A DNA stretch of 64,000 bases from Streptomyces taklimakanensis (GTDB lineage: Bacteria; Actinomycetota; Actinomycetes; Streptomycetales; Streptomycetaceae): contig NZ_WIXO01000001.1 in assembly GCF_009709575.1 (NCBI RefSeq), positions 3,846,001 through 3,910,000 of the forward strand. The letters are read 5' to 3'. The first letter of the stretch is position 1; each line of letters opens with the position of its first letter. The notes under the pieces were generated by a model that was not told the origin of the DNA, did no database searches, and worked only from the letters and a program-made list of their open reading frames with translations. This document shows, in pieces, positions 19,127 to 30,843 of the stretch. The position numbers were made by a program, and so were the translations under genes.

Positions 19127-19275
19127 CGTGACGCACCTTTCTGCACGTCTGTACGGCGTCCGAACGCGACGGCCGAAGTCTGAGGGTGCTTCGACCCTAT
19201 CCGGGTTCCCGGCAAACTGAGCAGAGTGCCCCTCGGATGAGCGGGGAGGGGGTGGTGGTACGGGCGGAACCGGGC

Positions 19276-19878
19276 ATGGGGGACGATGGAGGCGTGGCAA
19301 GCACGGCGAGCAAAGGCAGGCAGACGGCACGCGACATGGTGCTGTCGATGCTGGTGATCCTCCTCGGGACCGGGGTCGTCTACCTGTTCATCCCGCACGA
19401 CGACTCCCTGGACCCGGTCCGGCCGATCACCTATGACGTGGAGCTGGTGACGGCGCGGCGCGCGGCGCCGTACCCGGTCGTCGCCCCGGAGGGGCTGCCG
19501 GAGACCTGGCGCGCGACCTCGGTGAGGTACCGGGGGCAGAGCGACCAGGGAGCCGTGTGGCACCTGGGCTTCATGGACCCCGACAACGAGTACGCGGCCG
19601 TCGAGCAGAGCGACGGCCGGCCCGAGAGGTTCGTCGGGAAGGTCACGCACGGCGCCGAGGCGACCGGGCGCACCCGGACGATCGACGGCGAGGAGTGGGA
19701 GCGCTACGAGGGCCCCAAGTACGACGCCCTGGTGCTGCGGAAGCCGGAGGTGACCACGGTGGTCACGGGCACGGCCCCCTTCGAGAGCCTCGCGCGGCTG
19801 GCCGACGCCCTGGAGGCCGGTGAGGCGGGAACCGACGGGGCGCAGGCCGACGGGGCGAGGGACACGGCGCGACGTTGA
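19276..19878 (+). CDS. DUF4245 family membrane-anchored protein
   Basis: About 200 residues. A short basic N-terminus (SKGRQTARD) is followed by one transmembrane helix, [19 protein letters not shown] (about residues 23-41). An extracytoplasmic domain follows (about 45-185) with [20 protein letters not shown] and [17 protein letters not shown], the DUF4245 pattern. The tail is Ala/Gly/Asp-rich. Function is unknown, but the gene is widely linked to glpX and xse genes in streptomycetes (from memory). ATG 19276 and GTG 19294 are both possible starts; neither has a clear SD at ideal distance. Confidence 0.8.
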   Translation: MGDDGGVASTASKGRQTARDMVLSMLVILLGTGVVYLFIPHDDSLDPVRPITYDVELVTARRAAPYPVVAPEGLPETWRATSVRYRGQSDQGAVWHLGFMDPDNEYAAVEQSDGRPERFVGKVTHGAEATGRTRTIDGEEWERYEGPKYDALVLRKPEVTTVVTGTAPFESLARLADALEAGEAGTDGAQADGARDTARR

Positions 19879-19960
19879 CCGGCCGCCCCGGTGCGGGGGC
19901 CGGGCGAGTCCGTGCCCGGCGGAGGGCCCGGCCCCGGCCGCCGGGGAGGGCGCGGGAGCC

Positions 19961-20233
19961 CTACCGGTCGTCCTCCCCACCCTCCGGGTCGTCGTCCGCG
20001 GCCTCCTCCCCGGCGCCGTCCGCGTCCTCGGCCCGCACCGCGTCCAGCCGCGCACGGGCTCCCTCCAGCCAACGGCGGCAGACCGCGGCCAACTCCTCGC
20101 CCCGCTCCCACAGCGCGAGCGACTCCTCCAGCGTGGAGCCGCCCGCCTCCAGACGGCGGACCACGGCGATCAGTTCGTCACGCGCCTGCTCGTAGCCCAT
20201 CTCCCCGGCCGGCGGGGTGGTCGTGTCGGTCAT
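19961..20233 (-). CDS. xseB: Exodeoxyribonuclease VII small subunit
   Basis: A 90-residue XseB. The helical hairpin [43 protein letters not shown] (about 14-56, discontinuously conserved) is diagnostic, followed by an acidic tail. XseB binds XseA to form the processive single-strand DNA exonuclease. Its start overlaps the xseA stop region by 4 nt, giving translational coupling. Confidence 0.95.
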   Translation of the reverse strand: MTDTTTPPAGEMGYEQARDELIAVVRRLEAGGSTLEESLALWERGEELAAVCRRWLEGARARLDAVRAEDADGAGEEAADDDPEGGEDDR

Positions 20234-21498
20234 GCGCCCAGCCTAGGGCCGGCCACCGACACCCCGTCGCCTCCGCCGCCGCCCCCGTCCGCCCGCCGGG
20301 CGACCACCGGCAGTTCGCCCTCGGCGAGGCGGGCGCGCAGCTCCTCGCCGTCGTCCACCTCGTCCGCCGCGCGCACCGCGCTGCCGTCGGCCCGCTGGAG
20401 CACCGCGTAGCCGCGCTTCAGCGTCGCCGCCGGGGACAGCGCGACGACCCGGGCGAGGGTGTGCTCCAGCTCCGTGCCCGCGCGGTCCAGCAGATGACCG
20501 AACGTGCGGCGGCTCCGTTCCAGCAGCGCCTCGACCTGCTCCTCCCGCTCCTCCACCATCGTGTGCGGGCGGGCCAGCACCGGACGGCTCATCGTCTCCG
20601 CCAGGCCGCGCTCCTGCCGCTCCACCATCGTCTCCACGCTCCGCCGCGCCCGCTCCCGCAGCTGCCGCACCCGCTCCAGCTCCTCGACCACGTCCGGGAC
20701 GACGTCCTTGGCGGCGTGCGTCGGCGTCCGGGAGCGCAGGTCGGCCACCAGGTCCAGCAGCGGGGTGTCCGGCTCGTGCCCGATGGCGGAGACCACCGGG
20801 GTGGTGCAGGCGGCCACCGTCCGCACCAACTGCTCGTCGGAGAAGGGCAGCAGATCCTCGACGCTGCCGCCGCCCCGGGCCACGATGATCACGTCGACGT
20901 CCGGGTCGGCGTCCAGTTCCCGCACCGCCTCGATCACCTGCGGCACCGCGTGTACGCCCTGCACCGCGACGTTGCGCACCGCGAAGCGGACGGCGGGCCA
21001 GCGCTGCCGGGCCGTCTCCAGCACGTCCCGCTCGGCCGCCGAGGCCCGGCCGGTGACCAGACCCACCAGGCCGGGCAGGAACGGCAGCGGCCGCTTCCGC
21101 TCGGGAGCGAACAGCCCCTCGGCGGACAGCGACCGCTTCAGCGCCTCCAGACGCGCCAACAGCTCCCCGACGCCCACCGGCCGGATCTCGGAGACCCGCA
21201 GCGAGAGCTGGCCGCGCGGCGCGTACCACTCCGGCTTGCCGTACACCACCACCCGGGCGCCCTCGGCGACCACGTCCGCCACCTTGTCGAAGACCGCCCG
21301 GTAGCAGGTCACGGTCAGGGAGATCTCCTGGGAGGGGTCGCGCAGCGTCAGGAACACCACGCCCGCGCCGGGCCGCCGGGAGAGCTGGGTGATCTGCCCC
21401 TCGACCCAGACGGCGCCGAGCCGGTCGATCCATCCGCCGATCAGCCGCGACACCTCGCCGACGGGGACCGGCGCCTCGGGCGACGTGTTGAGAGCCAT
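20230..21498 (-). CDS. xseA: Exodeoxyribonuclease VII large subunit
   Basis: A 422-residue XseA. The N-terminal OB-fold (about 20-115) contains [25 protein letters not shown] and the catalytic domain (about 130-335) contains [23 protein letters not shown] and [28 protein letters not shown] long alpha-helical region follows, with a C-terminal LKRGYAVLQ segment. The first gene of the xseAB operon, divergent from ispH with a 105-nt shared promoter region. Confidence 0.96.
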   Translation of the reverse strand: MALNTSPEAPVPVGEVSRLIGGWIDRLGAVWVEGQITQLSRRPGAGVVFLTLRDPSQEISLTVTCYRAVFDKVADVVAEGARVVVYGKPEWYAPRGQLSLRVSEIRPVGVGELLARLEALKRSLSAEGLFAPERKRPLPFLPGLVGLVTGRASAAERDVLETARQRWPAVRFAVRNVAVQGVHAVPQVIEAVRELDADPDVDVIIVARGGGSVEDLLPFSDEQLVRTVAACTTPVVSAIGHEPDTPLLDLVADLRSRTPTHAAKDVVPDVVEELERVRQLRERARRSVETMVERQERGLAETMSRPVLARPHTMVEEREEQVEALLERSRRTFGHLLDRAGTELEHTLARVVALSPAATLKRGYAVLQRADGSAVRAADEVDDGEELRARLAEGELPVVARRADGGGGGGDGVSVAGPRLGA

Positions 21499-21591
21499 GC
21501 GACGAGGCTAGCCGCCGACGCCGACAGCGTCCCGCACGGCACCGGGCGCGGCCCTTCCGTCCCGGGGCGCGGGAGCCGCGGGCCGGGCCCG

Positions 21592-21597
21592 TACGAT
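21592..21597 (+). promoter_or_regulatory. -10 box (TACGAT) for leaderless ispH
   Basis: TACGAT ends 6 nt before ATG 21604. No SD sequence is present, so translation is probably leaderless. Confidence 0.45.
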
Positions 21598-21603
21598 GGG
21601 CCC

Positions 21604-22587
<984 letters not shown>

Positions 22588-22592
22588 CCGGT

Positions 22593-22618
22593 CCGTCCGG
22601 TGCCCCGCCGCCGGACGG
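22593..22618. terminator. Hairpin between ispH and DUF6542 gene
   Basis: CCGTCCGG (22593-22600) pairs with CCGGACGG (22611-22618), between convergent genes whose stop codons lie at 22587 and 22622. Confidence 0.6.
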
Positions 22619-22621
22619 GCG

Positions 22622-23350
22622 TCAGCTCCCGTCCGGCGCGGCGGCCCCCTCGGCCCGCGCCGTCCCGAGCCCGGCTTCCCCGGCCCTCCTCCTCCCGGGC
22701 CTCGTCTTCTCGGGCCTCGTCCTCCCGGCCCCTTCCGCCTTCCTCCCCCTCGTCCCGGCCCGTCTGCCGCCCCCGCCGCGCCGGACGGCGCCGCCGCGGA
22801 CCAGGACGACCAGCAGGGCGGTCAACGTGCCGCCGTACACCCACCCGGCGTTGACGGCCAGCGCGGTCACCAGGTCCACCAGCCGATCGGCCACCCCACC
22901 CGCCCCGTCGCCGAGGAACGGCAGTCCGGCGGTGAAGGCGATCGGTGCCGCGATCGGTGCCGCGGCCAGGTCCACGGGCCTCACCCACAGCGCGCAGACA
23001 GCGCTGACCAGGACGAACGAGATCCCGTAGGGGAGCGAGGGGCCGTCCAACAGCAACGCGTTCAGGCCGCCGGCGACCACCATCGCCCCCACGGCCAGCA
23101 GCCCGCAGCCCAGTCCGGTGAGGCGGGCTCCGGGCGGCCACGTCGTGCGGCGGACGGCCGTGGCGCCGCCCGCCCGCCCCGGGCCGCCGGCCCTTCCGGT
23201 GCGGTGGCCCGGCCCGCGCACGGGGCGCTCCGGGGCGCTTCGCGGGGCCTCCCCGCCCCCGGTGGGCGGGGCAGGGGGCGGTGGTGGGGAGGGCTGTGCC
23301 GTTTGACGTCGCGGACGGAGACGGGGAAGGCGCGCACTGTGTTGCTCCAC
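22622..23350 (-). CDS. DUF6542-type membrane protein
   Basis: A 242-residue protein. The disordered Pro/Arg/Gly-rich head (about 1-75) is followed by about four hydrophobic segments: LTGLGCGLLAVGAMVVAGGL, GISFVLVSAVCALWV, APIAAPIAFTAGLPFL and YGGTLTALLVVLVRGG. The tail is strongly basic (poly Arg/Lys/Gly). The family is recognised only as the streptomycete DUF6542 group; function unknown. GTG 23350 is chosen because TACGTT lies 6 nt upstream in leaderless spacing. Reading further upstream would cross the ychF promoter and start. Confidence 0.75.
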   Translation of the reverse strand: MEQHSARLPRLRPRRQTAQPSPPPPPAPPTGGGEAPRSAPERPVRGPGHRTGRAGGPGRAGGATAVRRTTWPPGARLTGLGCGLLAVGAMVVAGGLNALLLDGPSLPYGISFVLVSAVCALWVRPVDLAAAPIAAPIAFTAGLPFLGDGAGGVADRLVDLVTALAVNAGWVYGGTLTALLVVLVRGGAVRRGGGGRRAGTRGRKAEGAGRTRPEKTRPGRRRAGEAGLGTARAEGAAAPDGS

Positions 23351-23356
23351 CGCACC

Positions 23357-23362
23357 AACGTA
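23357..23362 (-). promoter_or_regulatory. -10 box (TACGTT) for leaderless DUF6542 gene
   Basis: On the minus strand TACGTT lies 6 nt upstream of GTG 23350. It supports the short start of the membrane protein. Confidence 0.45.
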
Positions 23363-23489
23363 GGACGCCGACCGGTCCGGAACCGGGGACGGACACGCCA
23401 GGGCCGCTCTTTGGAGTGCCCGTAGACTGGTGGATCGGCCCCACTCGGGCCCGCCCACCCAGATCCCCTCGCTCACGGGAAGTCGCCAC

Positions 23490-24567
<1,078 letters not shown>

Positions 24568-24578
<11 letters not shown>

Positions 24579-24927
24579 TCGCGTCATCACAGGCGGCCTG
24601 ACCTGCGAGAGGGCGGGTCAGGCCGCCTGTGCTGTCCGCAACGGTCGGCAGAACCGGGAGCAGCTGCGTGCCGTAGACCGTGGAGCGGTGTCCGACGTGT
24701 ACGACCCACCCGGTCGGTTCCCCGTTGTCGACCGTGTGGACGGCGCGGTAGTCGCCGACTCGTAGGCGGCGGCGCTCAGGCCGGGATACGAGTGCGGTGG
24801 TGTCGAAGCCGAAGGGGTCGCTCTCCGGCTCCGTCGGTTTGACCAGGGTTCGAAGCGCGATGTCACGCGGGATCTCGCGTAGCTCGGCCTGGGCCTCGGG
24901 CCGGAACACCGCGCGGTGGTCACTCAC
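24568..24927 (-). CDS. RelE/ParE-like toxin, C-terminally extended
   Basis: A 119-residue protein. Residues 1-88 match the RelE fold: AVFRPEAQAELREIPRDIALR helix, then RPERRRLRVGDYRAVHTVDNG and WVVHVGHRSTVYGT, close to the usual end of RelE mRNA interferases. The remaining about 30 residues (LLPVLPTVADSTGGLTRP...) have no RelE counterpart and are encoded across the ychF terminator hairpin. The GTG start overlaps a 40-codon upstream frame by 8 nt, as in antitoxin-toxin operons, but there is no room for a full antitoxin before the helicase gene. It may be a decayed or orphan toxin. Confidence 0.72.
24588..24631. terminator. Hairpin after ychF (inside toxin frame)
   Basis: A perfect 16-bp stem (24588-24603 with 24616-24631) with a 12-nt loop starts 10 nt past the ychF stop. 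It lies inside the 3' part of the convergent RelE-like reading frame. Confidence 0.8.
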
Positions 24928-25042
24928 CGCGTGCCGGCGTCTCCCTCATCACGTCCTCGACGGGGACGCCGGCGGCCGGGCTCGCCATGCGCTCAAGGTG
25001 CCGAGTGTTCCATGTGTACACAACGCCGGTGTCGTCCGGCAC
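24920..25042 (-). pseudogene. Possible antitoxin remnant upstream of RelE-like toxin
   Basis: A 40-codon frame from GTG 25042 ends ERMASPAAGVPVEDVMRETP and overlaps the toxin start by 8 nt. The ending resembles C-termini of Phd/RelB-type antitoxins, but the DNA-binding half is missing because the helicase gene begins at about 25063-25096 on the other strand. It has no good ribosome site. It could also be a chance open frame. Confidence 0.3.
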
Positions 25043-25095
25043 TCGGGGCCAGCGGTGGCAGTATGCGGGGACACAGCGAGAGGGGCCGGGGCGGG

Positions 25096-27279
25096 ATGGG
25101 GCGCAGTGAGCGGGAGGCGGTTGCCGCGGGAGGGCGGCTGTACGAGGCGGCGCAGTCGGTGGCCCGTGACCACGGACGGGCTGTCGAGGCGGTTCGGGCG
25201 GCGCTGAAGCCGATCTGTGACACGGCGGTGGAACAGGCGCTGGACGCCATCCCGGTGGCCCGGTTGAAAGAGGTCACCGAGGGGCGGCTGAGGCTTGGGG
25301 AAGTCGACAGGAGCGGGCTGCGGTCGGTCCGACAGGTACTCGATGCCGGCTCCTACCGGTTGCGACAGATTCCCGGCGTGGGGCAGCGGACCGCCGATCA
25401 GGTCATCGCGGCGGCGCGTCGGATATCCGCTGCCGTTCACGAGACCATCGCCGTCCACATCGACGTGGATCGGCCGGAGCCGCGCACCACCGCACTCGTC
25501 ATGGCCCTGCAGGTGCTGGTGGAAGCGGGCCCCGACGCGCGGCGAGCCGTCGACACGGCCGCGGCTCTCTCCGGGCGGCTCGGTCCCTTGCTGGCCGAGG
25601 CCAAGCCTGCCGCCGCGCGGCTGCGGCTGCTGCTGATGGGGCATGCCAGACGAGCTCGGGCACTGGAGGCCGTCGCAGAGGTCCGCAGGCTGACCGAGGA
25701 GGCAGCAGAGGCTGGTGTGCCGGAACTGTTCGCACAGGCATCGGTGGATCTGCTGCGTGGCACCTCGACCGAGGTTGCGGCTTGGGTCGACTTCGAGCTG
25801 CGTTCCGCCGAGTACCACAGCCTGCTCGCGGAGATCTCCGGCCGCGGACCCGACACTGCCGCCGCCGAGGGCTTCCTGCCCGATGAAGTCGCCGAGCGAG
25901 TCCGTGACCAGCTGCTTGACGACACTCACCGGCGGGTGTCGCTGCGCGGCTATCAAGCCTTCGGGGCCCGCTTCGCCCTGGCGCAACGCAAGGTGATCCT
26001 CGGCGACGAGATGGGGCTCGGCAAGACCATCCAGGCCATCGCCGCTCTGGCTCATCTCGCTGCCGAGGGGCAGAGCCACTTCATGGTCGTCTGCCCGGCC
26101 AGCGTCCTGATCAACTGGACGCGCGAGATCGAGGCCCGTAGCAGGCTGCGCGTGATGCCCCTGCACGGCCCCGACAGGCAGGAGGCGTTCGCCGACTGGA
26201 AGGGCCGGGGCGGTGTGGGAGTGACGACCTTCGACGCCTTGCGCGGCTTCCCGGCCCCCGAAGGCGGCGAGCTGGGGATGCTGGTCGTGGACGAGGCGCA
26301 CTACGTGAAGAATCCGAAGACGCGTCGCTCCCAGGCCGTGACCGAATGGTCCGGGCACTGCGAACGGGTTCTCCTCATGACCGGCACGCCCATGGAGAAC
26401 CGGGTCGCCGAGTTCCGCAGCCTTGTGCGGATTCTCCAGCCGCACCTGGCGGGGGCTGTCGACGACCGCGACGGAGTGGCCGGTTCCAAGGCCTTCCGGA
26501 AGGCTGTCGCCCCGGTCTATCTACGCCGCAACCAGCAGGATGTCCTGACCGAACTGCCCGCACTCCAGCAGACGGACGAGTGGGAGGAGCTGAGCGCGTC
26601 GGACGAAGACGCCTACCGCGAGGCCGTGCGCGTCGGCAACTTCATGGCGATGCGCAGAGCGGCGTACGCGCGGCCCGAGAAGTCGGCCAAGCTGAACCGG
26701 CTGTGCGAGATCGTCGAGGACGCTGCCGAGAACGGGCTGAAGGTGGTGGTGTTCTCCAACTTCAGGGACGTCCTTGGAGTGGTGAAGGACGCATTGGACG
26801 CCGCGCGGAGCAAAGGCGGCGGTCAGGTGTTCGGTCCGATCTCGGGAACCGTGTCGCCCGCCCGCCGTCAGCGGCTGGTGGACGAGTTTGCCGCCGTGCC
26901 GGGTCATGCGGTGCTGGTGGCGCAGATCGAGGCGGCGGGGGTGGGGCTCAACATGCAGGCCGCGTCCGTCGTGATCATCTGCGAGCCTCAGGTCAAACCG
27001 ACCATCGAACACCAGGCGGTGGCGCGGGCCCACCGCATGGGGCAGGTCCGTTCGGTGCGGGTGCACCGGCTGCTCACCACTCGCGGGGTGGACGAGCGGA
27101 TGGTGGAGATGCTGAAGAACAAGGCCCGCCTGTTCGACGCGTACGCACGTCGCAGCGCGGTCGCCGAGTCGACGCCGGACGCGGTCGACGTTTCCGACAC
27201 GGCGATGGCCCGCCAGATCGTCGAGGAGGAGCAGGCGCGACTGGGCGTGGTCCGCACGGAGTCCGCAGGACACTCGTAA
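25096..27279 (+). CDS. SNF2-family DEAD/DEAH helicase with helix-hairpin-helix
   Basis: A 727-residue Swi2/Snf2-type DNA translocase. An N-terminal helical region contains the helix-hairpin-helix LRQIPGVGQRTADQVIAAARR (about 83-103). The SNF2 motor follows: Walker A GDEMGLGKTIQAIAAL (about 303), motif II VVDEAHYVKN (about 396), motif III LLMTGTPMENR, and C-lobe motifs VFSNFRDVLG, VAQIEAAGVGLNMQAA and RAHRMGQ. No nuclease or methyltransferase domain is fused. ATG 25096 follows a GAGAGGGG tract, and ATG 25063 is an alternative. The codon mix looks slightly less C-biased than its neighbours, and it lies next to a degraded TA locus, consistent with an accessory insertion. Confidence 0.9.
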   Translation: MGRSEREAVAAGGRLYEAAQSVARDHGRAVEAVRAALKPICDTAVEQALDAIPVARLKEVTEGRLRLGEVDRSGLRSVRQVLDAGSYRLRQIPGVGQRTADQVIAAARRISAAVHETIAVHIDVDRPEPRTTALVMALQVLVEAGPDARRAVDTAAALSGRLGPLLAEAKPAAARLRLLLMGHARRARALEAVAEVRRLTEEAAEAGVPELFAQASVDLLRGTSTEVAAWVDFELRSAEYHSLLAEISGRGPDTAAAEGFLPDEVAERVRDQLLDDTHRRVSLRGYQAFGARFALAQRKVILGDEMGLGKTIQAIAALAHLAAEGQSHFMVVCPASVLINWTREIEARSRLRVMPLHGPDRQEAFADWKGRGGVGVTTFDALRGFPAPEGGELGMLVVDEAHYVKNPKTRRSQAVTEWSGHCERVLLMTGTPMENRVAEFRSLVRILQPHLAGAVDDRDGVAGSKAFRKAVAPVYLRRNQQDVLTELPALQQTDEWEELSASDEDAYREAVRVGNFMAMRRAAYARPEKSAKLNRLCEIVEDAAENGLKVVVFSNFRDVLGVVKDALDAARSKGGGQVFGPISGTVSPARRQRLVDEFAAVPGHAVLVAQIEAAGVGLNMQAASVVIICEPQVKPTIEHQAVARAHRMGQVRSVRVHRLLTTRGVDERMVEMLKNKARLFDAYARRSAVAESTPDAVDVSDTAMARQIVEEEQARLGVVRTESAGHS

Positions 27280-27809
27280 GCGACCGTCGGGACTCAACGG
27301 GCGTCAACGGAGAAACGTCTGGTCAGGGTGTTGTGTGGGGCTCCACCGCAGGTCAGGATCCGACTCCGGACATTCCGCTTCGACGTCTGACGGCTGATCC
27401 CCGGGCCGGCCGAGCCGCCGGTCGGAGCAGGAGGCTCCGGGTCAGGGGCCGGATCGCGGGGTCTGGCCTCTTCCTGTCCTCCCTCGTGGATTCCGGCCGT
27501 TTCCGGGATGTGTGCCGACCCGCCGCGGCCCGTCGCGCCGTGGAGGGGCGGGCGCGGCCGGCCGTCGGTGAGGGGTGCCCGGTGGCGGAAAGAGTGACAG
27601 GTGGGGCGGACGGGGCGTCTCGTCGGCCGGGAACGTGTTGACGCCATGTGACATGTACGTGTCTTCCATGCATGCACTCTTGTGCCTTTCCTATGAATGA
27701 GTGAACCTTTCGAACGGCGAACCGTTCGAGCACGGCGCGGACTTGGTGCCTCGGTTTGTCATGCGCATGAAACCCTCATCGGCGCACCCCCACAGGAGGA
27801 GGACCCCTC
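27280..27809. other. 530-nt intergenic region, no gene seen
   Basis: The stretch separates the helicase from the protease. The left part is GC-rich with only short Arg/Pro-rich frames that look like noise. The right part (about 27640-27760) is AT-richer, contains CATGTGACATGTACGTG-like repeats and the 8-bp-arm dyad at 27710-27729, and is the probable promoter region of the protease. Confidence 0.5.
27710..27729. promoter_or_regulatory. 20-bp dyad upstream of protease gene
   Basis: TCGAACGG-CGAA-CCGTTCGA is a perfect 8-bp inverted repeat located 80 nt before the subtilase start codon. It is a candidate operator or 5' leader hairpin. Confidence 0.5.
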
Positions 27810-29408
<1,599 letters not shown>

Positions 29409-29413
29409 CTCGC

Positions 29414-29446
29414 ACCGCACCGGCACCGCACCGGCACCGCACCGGC
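29414..29446. repeat. Three tandem 11-nt repeats after protease gene
   Basis: The unit ACCGCACCGGC is repeated three times head to tail just after the protease stop codon. It is non-coding and of unknown significance. Confidence 0.6.
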
Positions 29447-29452
29447 GCGTCC

Positions 29453-29483
29453 CCGGCCCCCACGGCTCCGCCGTGGGGGCCGG
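29453..29483. terminator. Terminator of protease gene
   Basis: A perfect 14-bp stem with a TCC loop is followed by TTT, 45 nt past the stop codon. Confidence 0.85.
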
Positions 29484-29607
29484 TTTCCGTTCCGGACGGT
29501 GCTCTGAGCAGCGCTTCATCACATCGGGTGAAACCCTGGCCGTTTATTGCGGGCTACAACATTCCGTTGCCAAGCTGTTGCACACCGTCGAGCCGTTGGG
29601 AGGGCAC

Positions 29608-30360
29608 GTGCCTTTCGGTGAGCAGCCCGCATATCTGCGTGTGGCCGGGGATCTCCGCCGGAAGATCGCCGACGGCACGCTTCCGCCGCACACCCGACTG
29701 CCGTCGCAGGCCCGCATCCGCGTGGAGTACGGGGTGTCGGACACCGTCGCGCTGGAGGCGCGCAAGGTACTGATGGCCGAGGGGCTGGTGGAGGGCCGTT
29801 CCGGATCGGGGACGTACGTGCGCGAGCGTCCCGTGCCGCGCGCCGTGGTCCGCACCGGGTACCGGACGTCCGGGGATCCCAGCCCGTTCCGGCAGGAGCA
29901 GGCCGACGAGCGGGCGACGGGCACCTGGGAGTCGCGCAGCGAGCAGGAGGAGGCCGACGCCGGGATCGCCGAGCGGCTGCGGATCAAGGAGGGGGAGCGG
30001 GTGATGCGCACTCGCTACCTGTTCCGCGTGGACGGGGAGCCGTCGATGCTCTCCACGTCCTGGGAGCCGCTGTCGATCACCGGACGCACCCCCGTGATGC
30101 TTCCGGAGGAGGGCCCGTTGGGCGGGCGCGGAGTGGTCGAGCGGATGGCGGCCATCGACCTGGTCGTGGACAACGTGGTGGAGGAGGTCGGCGCCCGACC
30201 CGGTCTGGCGGAGGAGATGCTCGCGCTGGGCGGGGTCCCGGGGCACACCGTCCTGGTCGTCGAGCGGACGTACCGCGCGGGCGGGCGTCCGGTGGAGACG
30301 GCGGACGTGGTCGTGCCGGCGGACAGGCACCGCATGGTGTACCACCTGCCGGTGCGCTGA
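29608..30360 (+). CDS. GntR family regulator (HutC subfamily, UTRA domain)
   Basis: A 250-residue regulator. The N-terminal winged helix (about 5-72) has PAYLRVAGDLRRKIADGTLPP, LPSQARIRVEYGVSDTVALEARKVL and EGRSGSGTYVRER. The C-terminal UTRA effector domain (about 95-248) has RLRIKEGERVMRTRYLFRVDGEP and VERTYRAGGRPVETADVVVPADRH. GTG 29608 follows GGGAGGG. UTRA domains sense small molecules such as sugars or acyl metabolites. No neighbouring metabolic operon reveals the ligand. Expression may be linked to the downstream TTA-containing small gene, 178 nt away. Confidence 0.9.
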   Translation: MPFGEQPAYLRVAGDLRRKIADGTLPPHTRLPSQARIRVEYGVSDTVALEARKVLMAEGLVEGRSGSGTYVRERPVPRAVVRTGYRTSGDPSPFRQEQADERATGTWESRSEQEEADAGIAERLRIKEGERVMRTRYLFRVDGEPSMLSTSWEPLSITGRTPVMLPEEGPLGGRGVVERMAAIDLVVDNVVEEVGARPGLAEEMLALGGVPGHTVLVVERTYRAGGRPVETADVVVPADRHRMVYHLPVR

Positions 30361-30460
30361 AAGGCTCCGCGCGCCCCCGCGGGAATCGGCGCCACTCGCA
30401 CAGATGGCCGAAATCATGTCGCATAGTGCCAACCCGAATGCACTGAGTGAAGTCCGGGCG

Positions 30461-30489
30461 TAGGCTCGGGCATATGCGGACCGGCATAT
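30461..30489 (+). promoter_or_regulatory. Promoter/repeat region of SPOR-like gene
   Basis: A TAGGCT -10-like box (30461-30466) is followed by two GGCATAT copies (30469-30475 and 30483-30489) 14 nt apart, upstream of a strong SD (GGGGGGAG) for ATG 30539. Confidence 0.4.
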
Positions 30490-30538
30490 CGGCAGGGAAT
30501 GGAGCACGCCAGGAGGCGCGGACCGGGGGGAGTGCGCG

Positions 30539-30769
30539 ATGAGCGAGAGCGCCGCCGCGCTTCCCTGGCTGGTCGTGCGGCAGGACGCGAACGGCAACCG
30601 CTACCGCGTCGGCCGCTACGCCACGCGCGCCGAGGCGCAGAGCATGGTCGAACGCCTGGGCAGAGGCGGAACGGGGAGCGGCGCCGGAGCGGACGGGGCG
30701 AGCGGGGGCGCGGAGGAGCGGCGCTATCTGGTCGAGCGGTTACGTCGCGGAAACGGTGATCAAGCCTGA
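30539..30769 (+). CDS. Small SPOR-like protein with a TTA codon
   Basis: A 76-residue protein. The core LPWLVVRQDANGNRYRVGRY followed by ATRAEAQSMVERL resembles a half SPOR-type fold (strand-strand-helix), a family that binds peptidoglycan in other bacteria. A Gly/Ala linker and RRYLVERLRRG end follow, with no signal peptide. Leu-68 is encoded by TTA (30740-30742), the only in-frame TTA I noticed in the window. In Streptomyces TTA requires the developmentally regulated tRNA encoded by bldA, so expression may be tied to morphological differentiation. Function is otherwise unknown. Confidence 0.85.
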   Translation: MSESAAALPWLVVRQDANGNRYRVGRYATRAEAQSMVERLGRGGTGSGAGADGASGGAEERRYLVERLRRGNGDQA

Positions 30770-30843
30770 ATCCGTGCACAATCGGGCATAAGGGCATCTA
30801 ATCCTCTTTGTGTGGATGGTGATGTCCGGACGGGAACCCGAGC

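Noticed and set aside
27294..27733. Small minus-strand frames between the helicase and protease
   Set aside because: They are Arg/Pro/Ser-rich, lack ribosome sites and overlap each other in several frames. They look like non-coding DNA.
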